DNA of 64,000 nucleotides from Dasypus novemcinctus (GCF_030445035.2 NC_080699.1:4216001-4280000); one strand, 5' to 3'; numbered from the stretch's first letter, positions 12,298 through 23,560 are shown. Numbers and translations: made by a program. Notes: generated from the letters alone by a model not told the origin.

Positions 12298-12805
12298 TTA
12301 TCACACCCCTAAAGTTCTTTTGCTTATTTGTTTTATTCTTCAGGACATATTGTGGGTGCTAGTAACTTTTTGGGGGAGCAAGGAGATCACTAGACTAAGG
12401 AGTCTCCAGAAGAAAGTTTGGGTAATAGAATATTCCAAGAGGAAAGATTAAAGCCTGAGCTGATCAGGAAGATTGCAGTGACTTGGGGCATTATGAGAAA
12501 AGGAGAGAAAAATCGGAATTGAGGTTGGGAGGGTAGGTAAGTGTCAGGCCATGAAAAGTTTTCAATGTCAGCAAAGGAGCTAGAATATTTTTCAAAATGC
12601 AACTGGTTATCATGGGTTACTTTTCTGCAGAAATGGATATGATATGGCATTTTTACAGTAGGAATGCACTAATGTTTCTAAAATAAAAGTCAATAGTAAA
12701 CTGACCCCTTTTTTCTATTGATTAATTTCTCAAGCAAATAAAAATTTTTCTTTTCTTTTCTTTTTTTCATAAGTAGCTAATAGAATACATTATATTTGTG
12801 AAAGC
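12298..12805. other. Unique DNA
   Basis: Nothing recognised apart from a TTTTCTTTTC simple run at 12749-12768. Confidence 0.4.
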
Positions 12806-12942
12806 AACAGCTTAGGGTATAAGAGTCTTCCACTTTAGTCTTGACTCTGTTAATTATTAAATATTGTGTAAACATAAGCAGATCACTGCATTTCTTTGAG
12901 TCTTAGCTTGCTGTTGGGAGTTTGACTAAACTGAGTCTTTAT
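12806..12942 (+). repeat. MIR SINE fossil
   Basis: Sense MIR: TTGACTCTGTTAATTATTAA, then GCAGATCACTGCATTTCTTTGAG and TCTTAGCTTGC, matching the 'cactta...gagcctcagtttcc' core. Diverged. Confidence 0.6.
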
Positions 12943-12944
12943 TG

Positions 12945-13130
12945 AGTCAAGCGCTACAAGAATACTTTGCACATATATGTACATGTATATGTATTTTCAT
13001 ATTTAATCCTTACTCTGAAACCTATGTGCTGTTTTCCCTGTTTGAAAGATAAAGGCCAGGATCACACAGAGATTTGAATCTAGCTTTGCATTCTTCAGCA
13101 GTTATAACCTCTCCTGGCTTAGCCCAGGCT
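12945..13130 (-). repeat. MIR SINE fossil, antisense
   Basis: Reverse-complement MIR: TTCATATTTAATCCTTACTCTGAA, GTGCTGTTTTCCCTG, GGCCAGGATCACACAG and ATTTGAATCTAGCTTTG in order. It lies directly tail to tail with the preceding MIR. Confidence 0.65.
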
Positions 13131-13888
13131 TAAATGCAAGGAGTCGATTCTAAAGGCAGTACCATTTGTATTATAAAATGGGTGAGAATTCACCACAAGG
13201 CATGCTTATTATAAATTGTTTTGGAGTATTAAGTGTTAATATGACTTGAATAAACATTTGTTTTGGTAAATGTCAAATGTGCTAAAAAATCCATTACTCC
13301 CAGAGATGAAATGAATTAAATAAATCACAGTGGTTTTATTGTTGTATCATAAATGCAAAGATTAAAGAAGAAAAATAATTCTAAAACTGATTATATAACT
13401 ATATAAAAACTATCTCATGAAGGTATTTTGAGATACATTATTTCTAAAAGAAAATAAATGCAAAAAGATTATAATATTAAAAAACTTTGAGATTACTAAA
13501 GCACATTTTTGCAATTGCCAAGAAACATGCTTGAAGTGTGAAAAAAAATCTTAAATAATATAGTGATCATAATAGGAAGCCAATTAAATTAAATGGAAAT
13601 ATAACAAATTAGGAAAGTGTGATTATTCTGGTAAAGGAAATGTTATTTAATGACCTCAAACAGAAAATGGATGAAATATAATGGTAGAGCTGAGTCCATA
13701 CTCTTTGCTTAATGTATCTCTATTCTCAAAGAAAAACATATTTCCCATTTTACATTTAATTTCCCATAGACAAATTAAAGGGCTTTGTCTAAAGTTCTAA
13801 ATTCTTAAACAAAAAGGGATCCATTCCAGAAAAAAGTAGCTGCAATTATAGTGAATTTAAGTAAAATGCTCTTACGGAAGAAATCTTC
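13131..13888. other. AT-rich unique DNA
   Basis: Nothing recognised. Confidence 0.4.
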
Positions 13889-13902
13889 CTTTTAGTTCAT
13901 TT

Positions 13903-14500
13903 AAAAAAAAATTAGTTTATTGAAGTATATCACTCATACATGAACATACATAAACAATAATTGTATAATAATAGTTGTGAACTTACAGAATAAACATATA
14001 TAACATCAAACAGGACTCTCATAACTCACCCTACCACCAATAACTTGAATTGTTAAGACTTTTTAACTAATGATTAAAGAGCATTGTCAAAATATTACTA
14101 CTAACCAAAGTGTTTTTCCCCCAACCAACCCATTATTATCTTTATATCATTTATTATGAACATACATAAACAGGTATATAGTAAAAGTTGTGAACTAAAA
14201 AGCAAACATGCATAACATCATACAGGAGTCCCATACATCAACCCTCCACCAACACCTTGCATTGTCGTGAGACATTTGTTGCAAATTATGAATGAATATT
14301 TCAAAATCTTATTACTAATCATAGTCCTTATCTTACATTTGGTGTGTTTTTCTCTCAACCCACCCTATAATTATTTTTAAAATATATTTTTTATGACAGA
14401 ATTTTTAAACTTATTAAACAATCATGCACATCTGTAGAATTCCCAAACAACAATTCTCCATCAACATTGACACTTTCAGTTACTTTCATTAATATAATCT
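13903..14500 (-). repeat. 3' UTR of the HAL1-like element, internally triplicated
   Basis: Three diverged units of about 100-230 bp repeat the same words: ACATACATAAACA, TTGTGAACTTA, CATACAGGAGTCCCATA, CACCAACACCTTGCATTGT, CAACCCACCCTA (about 13917-14120, 14130-14370, 14371-14470). The same arrangement recurs at 32562-33170. Read on the sense strand, the end is AATAAACTAA followed by nine T and AAA, not a poly(A) tail. Confidence 0.65.
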
Positions 14501-15485
14501 TCATTTGTAGACTCTCTTCCAGGCCTTTCTCTCCTGTCTTTTCTTTTCAGGCTCTAGCATACCTTTTAGTATTTCCTGAAAATCTGGTCTCTTGCTTAGA
14601 ATTTTTCTCAGTTTCTGTTTACCTGTGAATATTCTAATCTTGCCTTCATTTTTAAAAGATAGTCTTGTTGGATGTAAGATTCTTGGTGGGAAGTTTTTCT
14701 CTTGTAGTATCTTAAACATATCAGACCACTGTTTTCTTCCCTCCATGGTTTCTGGTGAGAACTCAGCACTTAATCTTATTGGCTATCCCTTATATGTTAT
14801 GCATTGCTTTTCTCTTGCTGTTCTCAGAATTCTGTTTGTCTTTGGCATTTGACATTCTCATGAATATGTGTCTCGGAGTTGGTCTATTTGGATTTTTTTG
14901 AATGGGAATACGTTGTGCTTCTTGGACACAGATATCTCTGTCCTTCAATAGTGTTGGGAAATTTTCTACCATTATTTTTAAAAATATTTCTTCTGCCCAT
15001 TTTCCCCTCTCTTTTCCTTCTGGGACACCCAGGACATGTATGCTTGCATGAATTTTGCTGTCATTTAGTTCTCTGAGACCTTGTTCAATTTTTTTTCATT
15101 CTTTCCTTCATCTGTTCTTTTGTATGTTCACTTTCAGAGGCCATTTCTTCAAGCTTACCAATCCTTTCTTCTGCCTCCTCAAATCTGCTATTTTATGATT
15201 CCGATGTTTTTTTAAATTTTCAATTATTGCAACTTTCATTCCCGTAAGATCTGCTATTTTTCTCTAAATGCTTTCAAATTCTTCGTTTTGCTCATCCAGT
15301 GTTTTCTTAATATCCTTAATCTCTTTAGCCATCTCATTGAATTTATTAAAGAGATTTGTTTGAACATCTATGATTAGTTGTCTCAACTCCTTTATGTCAT
15401 CTGGAGGCTTATCTTGTTCCTTTAACTGGGCAGTAGCTTCCTTTTTCTTGGTGTGGATTGAAATTTTTTGTTGGTGTCTTGACAT
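14501..15485 (-). pseudogene. Decayed L1-type ORF1 (RNA-binding protein)
   Basis: L1 ORF1p is a trimeric RNA-binding chaperone that coats element RNA in cytoplasmic RNPs. The start ATG (15485) opens a lysine-rich N-terminus followed by a heptad-like coiled-coil segment (LRQLIIDVQTNLFNKFNEMA) up to a stop at 15264. The same frame resumes with the central RRM-like block (RPTPRHIFMRMSNAKDKQ, about 14790-14972). After a frameshift the C-terminal domain appears (WSDMFKILQEKNFPPRILHP, then KNEGKIRIF), ending near 14501. Total span is about 328 codons, close to the usual 330-340. At least three stops and one frameshift make it nonfunctional. Confidence 0.85.
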
Positions 15486-15618
15486 CTAGATTACTAGAGT
15501 ATTTATTCTGGGTGCAGTTTTCTCTTTAGTTTAGGGCTACCTGCCCAGTAGCAGGAGCTGACTCTAGGAGCTCCTTTCTCCTCTGCCATCTTGCTGCTTG
15601 TTCTTTTTAGTTCAATTT

Positions 15619-16475
15619 TATATTGGAAATTTGGCATTTTGATTCTTCTGCCATCCTTTAAATGAACAATAAAATTAAGCCAGTCTGAGAAGTCTCAAAA
15701 GACACTTCTTCTCAGCCCAGTGCTTTACTTAACAAGGAAAAAGGAAAGTTAGGGAGTTTTCATTAGGAAACAGTGAGGGCTAAAGAAAAATGGACAAAAC
15801 GTAAGCAGCTGCACAGTGCTCTGGCTGCTCAACATGTCACAGTGGAGCAGACTTCTCCTTTATGGAGTGCCTCCCATCTACTTGACTGAAACCTCTCAAG
15901 AGAAACAACAAAGCCTGTCTCTGAAGCCTTTGCCCAATTTAGTAGATGGAGCCATGGCAGCCTGAATGGAGCGGAATAAAGCCTGAACCTCTCACGTGAC
16001 GAGTAGGTTATCTCTTGTGGAACGATTTGAAAACTAAACCCTGAGAAAAGCTCCACATGTCAGAAAGCCTGCATATTCCAGAGTTCTATCTCTCAGCTCT
16101 TCATAAGATGCAAGTTTAGATCTGAGAATTCAATAAGATATGACCAATTTCAAGAAGTAGTTTGGTACATGTGTTTGGGAAACAGCTGTATGGAAGGATT
16201 TGCTTGTCTTAACTTATTCTGGAATTAAACTGTCATTATGCTTGTGCTTAGGTGAAGAAGAAAATGAAATATTTTCTCTCTGAACCAGACTCTGTTCTGC
16301 TGCATGGCAATGAATATAGGAAAAAGAATAATAATGTATTTCAATGTTCCCCTATCAGTTGAATTTGAATTGAAGTAATGAAATTAAACCTGTCGTGTGA
16401 TAACCCAGATGAAGTTCACATTCCACCCACAGGTTTCCTTGAAAAGGGTCCCCAGAAAAGTACTCTCTGTTTACT
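15619..16475. other. Unique DNA
   Basis: No recognised element. A 75-codon minus-strand frame at 15829-16056 has no familiar motif. Confidence 0.4.
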
Positions 16476-16685
16476 GACTCCAAAGAGTAAGGATGAATGG
16501 TTCAGATTCTAGCTCTGTCACTTAACCACCGTGTGATTGTCGCCAAGGTACACGAGATCTCTCAGTAATTGTGTTTGCCTATGCCTCATATTGGAATGAA
16601 CTATGATTTGCAGTTTTGTTCAGAGGATAATAGATAATGTATCTAATCTGCTTAGCATAATATTAGATAAACATTAGGTAGGTAA
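16476..16685 (+). repeat. MIR SINE fossil
   Basis: CAGATTCTAGCTCTGTCACTTA, ACCGTGTGATTGTCGCCAAG and CTGCTTAGCATAATATTAG correspond in order to the sense MIR consensus. Confidence 0.75.
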
Positions 16686-17364
16686 ATGACAAATGCATGA
16701 TGAGGCAAGCTTTCTTATAAGGCTAGAGCTCATTCACATCCTTCATTCTTGAGCAGATATCATGTCTTAGCATTATCAAGCTTGGAGGTAAGATCTGTAC
16801 CTCCAAGAGTGGATATCAATTATAATGCAGGATAATAGTTGGTGTGGCAGAATTAAGTAGAAAGTGGAAGGTCGGAAAGAAAGTACTGACAAATGATGCT
16901 TGAGCTACTTATGTAAAACATTGATGAGTATTTTTCAGTAGAAAGCAATTTTAGGTAAATGTATGTAAACATTTGGTAATTAGTAAAGTATAACAATAAG
17001 GCAAGCAGCTGGAAAATTAGCAGTGCTTTTACAGCTAATAAAGGTAAAAATGGATCATTATTGTATATGGAAATGTATACTGAATATTAGTAGTGGATAT
17101 CCATCCAGCTTCATGACCACTGTGTGGCTAACTATCTTTGATATTGTACTTTCTACTTTGAAATATCACTTTACTTCTACTCTTAAACACCTTCAGTTGA
17201 TATTACACTGTGAGCATTGTTTTACTATATTTTTTTATATTAAAGCTAGCAGATATCTAGTATAATTCTATGCAAATAAGAATCACCTTTTTGTTCATTG
17301 ATTATAAGTAATGATTATAATAAACAACAGAATTAAACTACCAAAGAAGAGAAAGCATATTTTA
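16686..17364. other. AT-rich unique DNA
   Basis: Nothing recognised. The 80-codon frame at 17023-17265 is AT-driven and hydrophobic without motif support. Confidence 0.4.
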
Positions 17365-17578
17365 TGAAAGCAAAGTTGCTGAAGGCCCACATTCTAGGTT
17401 TGAATCCAGCCGTTGCAACTAGCTGTGTGATATCTGGAAAACTATTTAGGCTCTCTGTGCCTCAGTTCCCTTATATTTAGCACATTCCTCTTTGAGTAGC
17501 TGTGATGATGAAATGAATCAGTGTTTGTACGGAACTTAAAATAGTATGTGGTGTAGAGTAAGTGCTATATTTCTGTTT
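17365..17578 (+). repeat. MIR SINE fossil, near full length
   Basis: One of the best preserved MIRs here: GGTTTGAATCCAGCC, CTAGCTGTGTGATATCTGG, CTCTCTGTGCCTCAGTT and a GTGGTGTAGAGTAAGTGCTA tail, all collinear with the consensus. Confidence 0.85.
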
Positions 17579-18227
17579 GTTAAACACATCTACTTGAAAG
17601 AACATTGTGATCTGTGAGTTTCTTGAAGCTCTAAAAACAACAAAACAATGAATATTTCTTGGACTATATTGGGAATTAGAGGAACACTTTCCCCCCTTAT
17701 CACTGATGTTTTCTTAAATGTGAAAAGAGATTCAATGTCCAAAACACTCTTGTCTTTCTCTATTCCCCTACTCCCTTTTTCTGGTGTAGGAGTGCCCTAA
17801 TCAGTTTGGCCAATTGGGAAGGAGAAAGTGGAGATGGATTAAGTAGACTGTCTTTCCTTTACTTCCCTAATAACTTTCCATGGGTAGCCCATATTCCATT
17901 CTTCCCGTGGCCTTCTCTTTTCAGGAACAACCCCTTACGTGGAGTAACTTGTGGACATCACTGTGCCTATTTATATCCGAGTATGTCATTCTGACTGGGG
18001 ATTTAGTAATAGGAAGCTGAGGTCCACACGGATGTAGCACATTTTCCCATATCAGTATTCTGGCTTCCACCTGCCTGGTACACTTGCCGAGGTTTCAATA
18101 AGTTTTCAACTCAAGCAGAAAAAAAAGGATCCTTCCTGTTTGACCCCTCAACTTTCAATAAACCATACAGGGGGGTAAAGAAATTCTAAAAATGCATGTG
18201 GCTGAGTGCCTATCCCTACACTTTTGT
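17579..18227. other. Unique DNA
   Basis: Nothing recognised. Confidence 0.4.
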
Positions 18228-18290
18228 TTTTATATACATACACACACACATATATACATATACATGTACATATATGCAGAAAGAGGTAAA
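18228..18290. repeat. (CA/TA)n simple repeat
   Basis: Interrupted ACACACACA, TATATACATA and TACATGTACATATATG units. Confidence 0.8.
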
Positions 18291-18349
18291 TAAGTAGATA
18301 GATTTAAGTATGTACTATCAAGCAGGTGCATGGAGATCAGATGACCTTT

Positions 18350-19060
18350 ATCTTAATAAATGCTGTGTTCGCCAGGGTGAATTTCTGTCCAGATGCTCGC
18401 GGAGTTTAACGAAAGTCCTTATTTTAGAGCTGAGACCAAATTGCTTGTTCCCATTATGAAAGACCTTTACGGCCTTTCTACATTTCCTCCTACAAAACTG
18501 AAAGCAGACTAAGCCTGGATGACAGCACTTGGTAAAAGTGATTGTAGTGACATTTTAGATCTGTCAAGGCTTCCTGTAACTACTGCGCCCTGGGTAGCCT
18601 AATGAGACGTGGTGCATAGTAACAGGGAGAAAAACCCTTTAGAACTCTCGTTACAGCGTTTGAAGGGGCTGTAACTCGGAAGGCCATCATTTCCTGCTGG
18701 GCCGTGGAATCTTTGGGTAGCTGCTGAATTGCAGCAAAATGTCTTGAAAGCAATTTCCTTTCAGTCATAACCACGCAAAGATGTAGGTGTGTTGGGCACC
18801 TGCTGGAGAAGTACACAGTCTTGGCCTCTCTAGGACCAGAAATCATAGCCAGGGTAAAGCTTTCTGAAAAGTCAAAGATTTATTTAACGACCTCACAACA
18901 CGTATGCATACAAAATGTAAAGGGACAGGGAATTGGCTTAATCTATTTTTTAAATGGTTTAACCTTTTAATACCTTCCGTTGCTCTGTCACAGTAATACA
19001 GCACTGATGTCTGGTCATCTCCTTTGGAGAGGCGATTGCAAAAATATTTATATTCAGAAT
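18350..19060. other. Repeat-free unique segment with moderate GC
   Basis: About 700 bp where I see no repeat family. It has balanced composition, several CpGs, and a minus-strand frame of 88 codons (18580-18846) without a familiar motif. This is the kind of interval that may be conserved non-coding DNA, but only alignment could show that. Confidence 0.3.
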
Positions 19061-19124
19061 AAGTGAATGTACAGAACCTCAGTTTTGGGGAACTCTAGGG
19101 AAACAGAATAATGTATGCCACTTC

Positions 19125-19290
19125 AAGAAGGATTTATTGAGCATCTTCCTTATGAGAGGCCGTATTCCAGGAAGCCTGGTAATAGCAGTAGGGAAGGCAT
19201 GATTGCTGTACCAAAGGAGCTCCCCCCAAAAGACGAAGGAAAGCACCATATCAAGGCAGTTATGACACGGAGAAGAATAAAATAAAGTGA
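19125..19290 (-). repeat. L2 3' end, antisense
   Basis: GGATTTATTGAGCATCTTCC, then CGTATTCCAGGAAGC, GGCATGATTGCTG and CAAAGGAGCT parallel the reversed L2 tail (tttattgagcacctac ... ggcactg ... catggagct). Confidence 0.55.
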
Positions 19291-19424
19291 AAATTTAGGG
19301 CGTATATGCATTATTTACTCTTCCATTTATTTATAGCCCCTCCCTCGCTTTTCAAAAAAAAATACATGAGGAAGCTTAACTACCTCAGTTAAGTGTGTGT
19401 GTGCACACACGTGATTGTACGGGC

Positions 19425-19895
19425 ACATACATCCATGTGGAATCTAAGCCCCCACTTGACATAGATGTGCAATGGACACAACCAATCCAATGTCCACAGA
19501 GAAAATGTGAAATGGGTGTGGGAAGGGTGGCCATGGTGGCTGCTGGGTTTGGGGAATGGGAGGAGGAGATGAGATGTGGAGGTGTTTTCGGGACGTGGGG
19601 TTGTCCTGGGTGGTGCTTCACGGACAATTACAGGACATTTTAGACCCCCCCAGGGCCCACTGGATGGAATGGGGGAGAGTGTGGGCTATGATGTGGACCG
19701 TTGACTACGGGGTGCAGTGATGTTCAGAGATGTACTTACTGGGTGCAATGGATGTCTCGCGATGGTGGGAGAGAGTGTTGCTGTGGGGGGAGTGAGGGGT
19801 GGGGGCGGTGGGGTTGATTGGGACCTCGTATTTTTTGAATGTAATTCGTAAAAATAAATAATTTTAATTAAAAAAAATAAAATAAAAATAAAAAG
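19425..19895 (+). mobile_element. L1 3' UTR, relatively young copy
   Basis: Sense L1 3' UTR of the family seen at 26.3-27.3 (antisense), 29.2, 39.3 and 52.2 kb. Shared words are CCATGTGGAATCTAAGCCCC, GAGATGAGATGTGGAGG, GGGGTTGTCCTGGGTGGTG, ATGGGGGAGAGTGTG, GGGACCTCGTATTTTTT and an A-rich (AAATAAA)n tail at 19860-19892. It keeps more CpG than the sister copies, which suggests a younger insertion. It is 5' truncated. Confidence 0.8.
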
Positions 19896-20382
19896 ACTGA
19901 ATGCCAAGTCCTTGAAAATAACTAAAGCAACATGAATAATGTGATGGAATGTTACATTTGTCTATAGATTTCTTATGTCAGAAAAGAAAAAGGAAATTTG
20001 ATGGGATAAATACTTCCTTGTATGTGATAGAAAGTTTACTGCTATTTATTTCTCATGTAAGATGCTATACCAGATATTGGTTATCATAGCAAATCACAAC
20101 ACCTTTGACTCCAAGTCAGAAAATATTAATCTTTTATTATGATTATTTTTATTTATTTTATGGTCTTCAAGTTCTAACAAGTATGTATGAACTAAATTAA
20201 AGTAGATTATATATGCATTTTTCCAATGAATTGTTGGTGTTGGGAAATTGGAGTGGTAGTAGAAGTTTAAATATTCTGAGGTTTATTTTGAATGCCACCA
20301 CTTTTATGAAGAAATCTGTTAGATTGTCTAGTAAAATTGAGTCCTTCCTTTGTGTTATCATTGGTTTCTTATACATGAAGAA
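19896..20382. other. AT-rich unique DNA
   Basis: Open on both strands at 20197-20436 because of low stop density; no motif. Confidence 0.4.
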
Positions 20383-20695
20383 AGTAGAGTTTGGTGGCCA
20401 AGTGTTTTGACTCTGTAGGAAAGCTGTGAGTTTCAAATCTGGGTGTTACATATTATTTTCTGTATAAATTTGGCAATTTACTGGACTTAATTTTTGGTTT
20501 TTTTCTTCAATTGTAATATGCAGATAATAGTAGTAACTTACCAATACTGCATACTTCATAGTGTTTAATAAACTTTAAATAGATTAAAAACACATTTATA
20601 TATGTTGTCTATACACACATACATGAATGCCATTAGAACAGTGCTTGGCCCATAATAGGCACTTCATAAGTGTTAGTAAGTATGGTTATTATATT
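20383..20695 (+). repeat. MIR SINE with internal AT-rich insertion
   Basis: Sense MIR from the GTTTGGTGGCCAAGTG head through AAATCTGGGTG, TAATATGCAGATAATAG and AGAACAGTGCTTGGCCCATA to ATAGGCACTTCATAAGTG. About 50 bp of AT-rich sequence near 20575-20620 interrupts it. Confidence 0.8.
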
Positions 20696-21310
20696 TAACA
20701 TTTCACATCTATCTTCAATAACTGCATTGTTAGAATCTTATAAATATCTATTCAATATTATTTGATTTTCTAATCCTAGCACTTAGCAGCTAGCAAGTGG
20801 CAATGAAAGGAAATAAGAAAGGAAAAAAGAATCCGAACGTCTTTGAATCTCCTCTTCTGTCTCCATTCCATGTCGCTCTCACCCTTTGCTAAGGCCTGGT
20901 TGCGGAAACTGTCTATGGAGCATAACACGTGCTTTCACATGGGTCAATCCTGTCTTACTTCATGTACTGACGCCATCTTATCCTTACATGTGAACGGAAC
21001 CTCCCTTTCTGCAATCTTCCAAGGCCAGTCCTGGGTTGTCCAGGGCTCCCTCTGCTCGGTGTCTACAGCACTCAGTGCTCTGAGCGCCTTCTTCCATGAG
21101 GTCCGTCTGTCTGACCTTTCTCCTTGCTCCAGTCCTCTTCAGGCTGTGGGGCCGGCCCTCCTGGCGGTCCTCCAACCTCCAAATCAGAAGCAGCCCTCTC
21201 TTCCGTGCATACCTTTTCTCCAGGAGTCTTCCATGGTCCTTGTCCTGTGTTCTGACAGGGCTTTCCCAAACTGCAGACGTCACAAGTGCTCAGTGAGCAT
21301 CTGTTAAATA
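20696..21310. other. Unique segment with a 154-codon open frame
   Basis: From about 20820 the composition becomes pyrimidine-rich and GC-richer. A plus-strand frame stays open for 154 codons (20843-21307), but three other frames are also open there. The Ser/Leu/Cys-rich translation has no motif I recognise. An L2-tail-like AGTGCTCAGTGAGCATCTGTT closes it. I do not call a gene. Confidence 0.35.
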
Positions 21311-22780
21311 AGGGAACAAATAATCATGTCAGAACAGGAACTTTCATAATGGAAACTTTATCCTTAAGTTATTCATAAACCCTACCGATTGCACCCAGAA
21401 AGAGTTACTGAAGTGAAGTGTGACAGAAGACCAGACTAGAATGGATCAACTACTGAGTGGGCTCAGTCCTGGGCATCTCCTGAGGGAAGCTGAGGGCAAG
21501 GGCAGCCAAAGCTGATTTTCTCCATGCTTGGGAGAATTGTGCTGCGCTCCTATAGATAGAAAGCAGGTACTATAATTTATTCTTTGTCAATAAATAAATG
21601 TTATTTTCATTGTCCAGAATTTTTGTTTAAACTTTATTATAGAAATGCCAAATATTTACTGAACATTGAAAGATACTTCTCCCTTTGCTATTTTTTAGTG
21701 TATATTTATATAGGGATGATTCCCAAACTATGGCTTCAGAATGAAAACTATACTAATTAAGAAAGTTAACAAAGCATTGATTAAGTTACTGCAGGGTGAA
21801 AACAGTGAAACTCACACATCACGTAAATTTAGGGACTGGGAGTCAAAATTAAAGAAGAAAACTCTCTGATGATTTATATTGAAAAATTAAACCAATGTAG
21901 CACGTTCAAATGAATTCATGGTTAAAAAGAAAACTTTTCTCCTTTGAAGTAAGAGACTAAAAACATTTTAGCCTCCAGAAAAGTTGGTGCTATAAAATAG
22001 TAAGAAAATTTTGGGCTAACCACAAAAAGTAAAAGTAATTAATATTTTTCTTATTCAGAGTGACTATTCACAAATGCAGAATGGAACAATCTAAAACTAC
22101 ACAGCAGGAGAGTAAATATCAGACGTCAGAAGAAAAATATTTGTGATATTTGGCCTGTCCATAAAAGATTAATAAAATCTGATTCCCATAGTGAACAGAC
22201 ACAATGCTTCCCTTTTATATAGATAAAAGAATTTTTTTAAAATAGCCTAAAGAAAATATAAAATAGCTTTCTAAATACTGGCTTGGAATATATAGTCTTC
22301 TTGGCTTTAAGTCTTAAATACACTTTCTATGCCATGCAATTGACAGTGAAGAAAGGATATTCTTTGCAACTATAAAATGAGATTAAATAATTTAATAATC
22401 GTAGTAGAATAGCTTGATAAATTTCTATAATGAGCTCAAAGGTTTGAGCACAAAATGTCCAAAACCATTTGTGCAATAGGACTGCATCTTCTTACTTTTT
22501 ACCCTGATAAAATTATGACTTACATTTTACTTTTCATGAAGGATATTGACTAATTGGATTAGGCTTGTGGTATTCAAAATCTAGGATTGGGAGAGTCTAC
22601 TCAATTCATAAATACCAAAAAATCAGAGTTTTGTTGCCAAGGTATACATGAAAAAACACAAAATATGCAAAAAGTGGGGTTTGAAACTTAAGTTGAAATG
22701 GCTTTGGATTTATTTTATTTCATTACAAAGTTCCTCAAGTTCTCTATCTTGGGTCATTTGTTTTGTATATTGAATGTGTA
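21311..22780. other. AT-rich unique DNA
   Basis: No gene or repeat recognised. A GTCAATAAATAAATG block at 21586 may be an isolated MIR/L2 tail. Confidence 0.4.
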
Positions 22781-23160
22781 AATTAACAGCTCTGAATGAA
22801 AACATACCCTGACTGTGTGGGGATGCCACGGCTGTTTTCACAGGCAGGAGGGACCACCCCCAGTCTGAAGCACAGGAGGGGGTTCCCGCCTTGATAACTG
22901 AGGCTTTCTGGCGAGTTCAGGTCGGGCTCCTGAGCAGCTGTGACCCTGTGTGGGAGGGCAGGGAAGGAGAGGGCTCGGGGCTCACGAGGTGGGGGGCTGC
23001 ATGTGAGCAGCACCTGCTTGGCTTGAATCTCCTGCTCACCCCCAAGAAGGGAGCACGCAGGCTTTCTTACCAGCCTGCCCAGACGGGAGGCAAAAGGGAA
23101 GAGGGTAGAGTGAGGCCTAAAAGATGTCAGCAGTCAAACATTATTATCGGAGACCAAGTT
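22781..23160. other. GC-rich patch
   Basis: About 380 bp of GC-rich sequence with a few CpGs, open in frames on both strands (22783-23013 minus, 22891-23163 plus). No recognised domain. It stands out sharply from the AT-rich flanks. Confidence 0.4.
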
Positions 23161-23278
23161 TAACGGCTACACGGAGATATATTTCTAACCACTGGAAATC
23201 GTGTCTTAACTTTTTGGAGGAGTTACCATAAGAGATGGTGAACATCGCACCCCCATAAATTTCTTTCTTTCTACCTCT

Positions 23279-23335
23279 CATCCTTTTTTTTTCTCCTACC
23301 TTCCACCTTCCCTCCTTCCTTTTCTTTGTTCTGTT
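23279..23335. repeat. Polypyrimidine tract
   Basis: T-run followed by CTCCTACCTTCCACCTTCCC-like sequence. Confidence 0.7.
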
Positions 23336-23384
23336 ATTCTATTTTCCACTAATTTATGGCCACCTGTCGTTTCTATGTTTTCAT

Positions 23385-23560
23385 GGCACATGCAGTCTAG
23401 TGGTGGGAAATGTAATTTAAATTAGTCATTACACGAATGATTATTTACAGTTGCTGTAAATACTGTAAAGAATTGTAGGTGCTATAGGAGCATATAACAG
23501 TAATTTGTGAAGGTGTCCCTTAGAAAATGACATGACAATCGAGACCTATGTATTAGTTGT
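23385..23560 (-). repeat. L2 fragment, antisense
   Basis: CATGCAGTCTAGTGGTGGGAAA, then GTGCTATAGGAGCATATAACAG and GAAGGTGTCCCTTAG parallel the reversed L2 3' region. Confidence 0.5.

Larger units (their letters stand above)
13889..15618 (-). mobile_element. HAL1-like (ORF2-less L1) retrotransposon, apparently full length
   Basis: On the minus strand it begins at about 15605 with an L1-like 5' end (GCAGCAAGATGGCAGAG, containing the AAGATGG YY1-type core). A 120-bp leader, a roughly 985-bp ORF1 remnant and a 600-bp 3' UTR ending at about 13903 follow. Nothing resembling the ORF2 endonuclease, reverse transcriptase or cysteine-rich region lies between ORF1 and the 3' UTR. TTTTAGTTCA flanks both ends (about 13891 and 15606), a likely target-site duplication. 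Half-L1 elements are known in mammals and use L1 machinery in trans. The alternative is an ordinary L1 that lost ORF2 after insertion. Confidence 0.72.

Noticed and set aside
18990-19060. Possible microRNA hairpin (CACAGTAATACAGCACTGATG)
   Set aside because: A few words recall known vertebrate microRNAs, but neither an exact seed nor a complementary arm is present nearby.
20843-21307. 154-codon open frame as a gene
   Set aside because: Four frames on both strands are open across the same bases, the composition is pyrimidine-driven and there is no recognisable domain or splice context.
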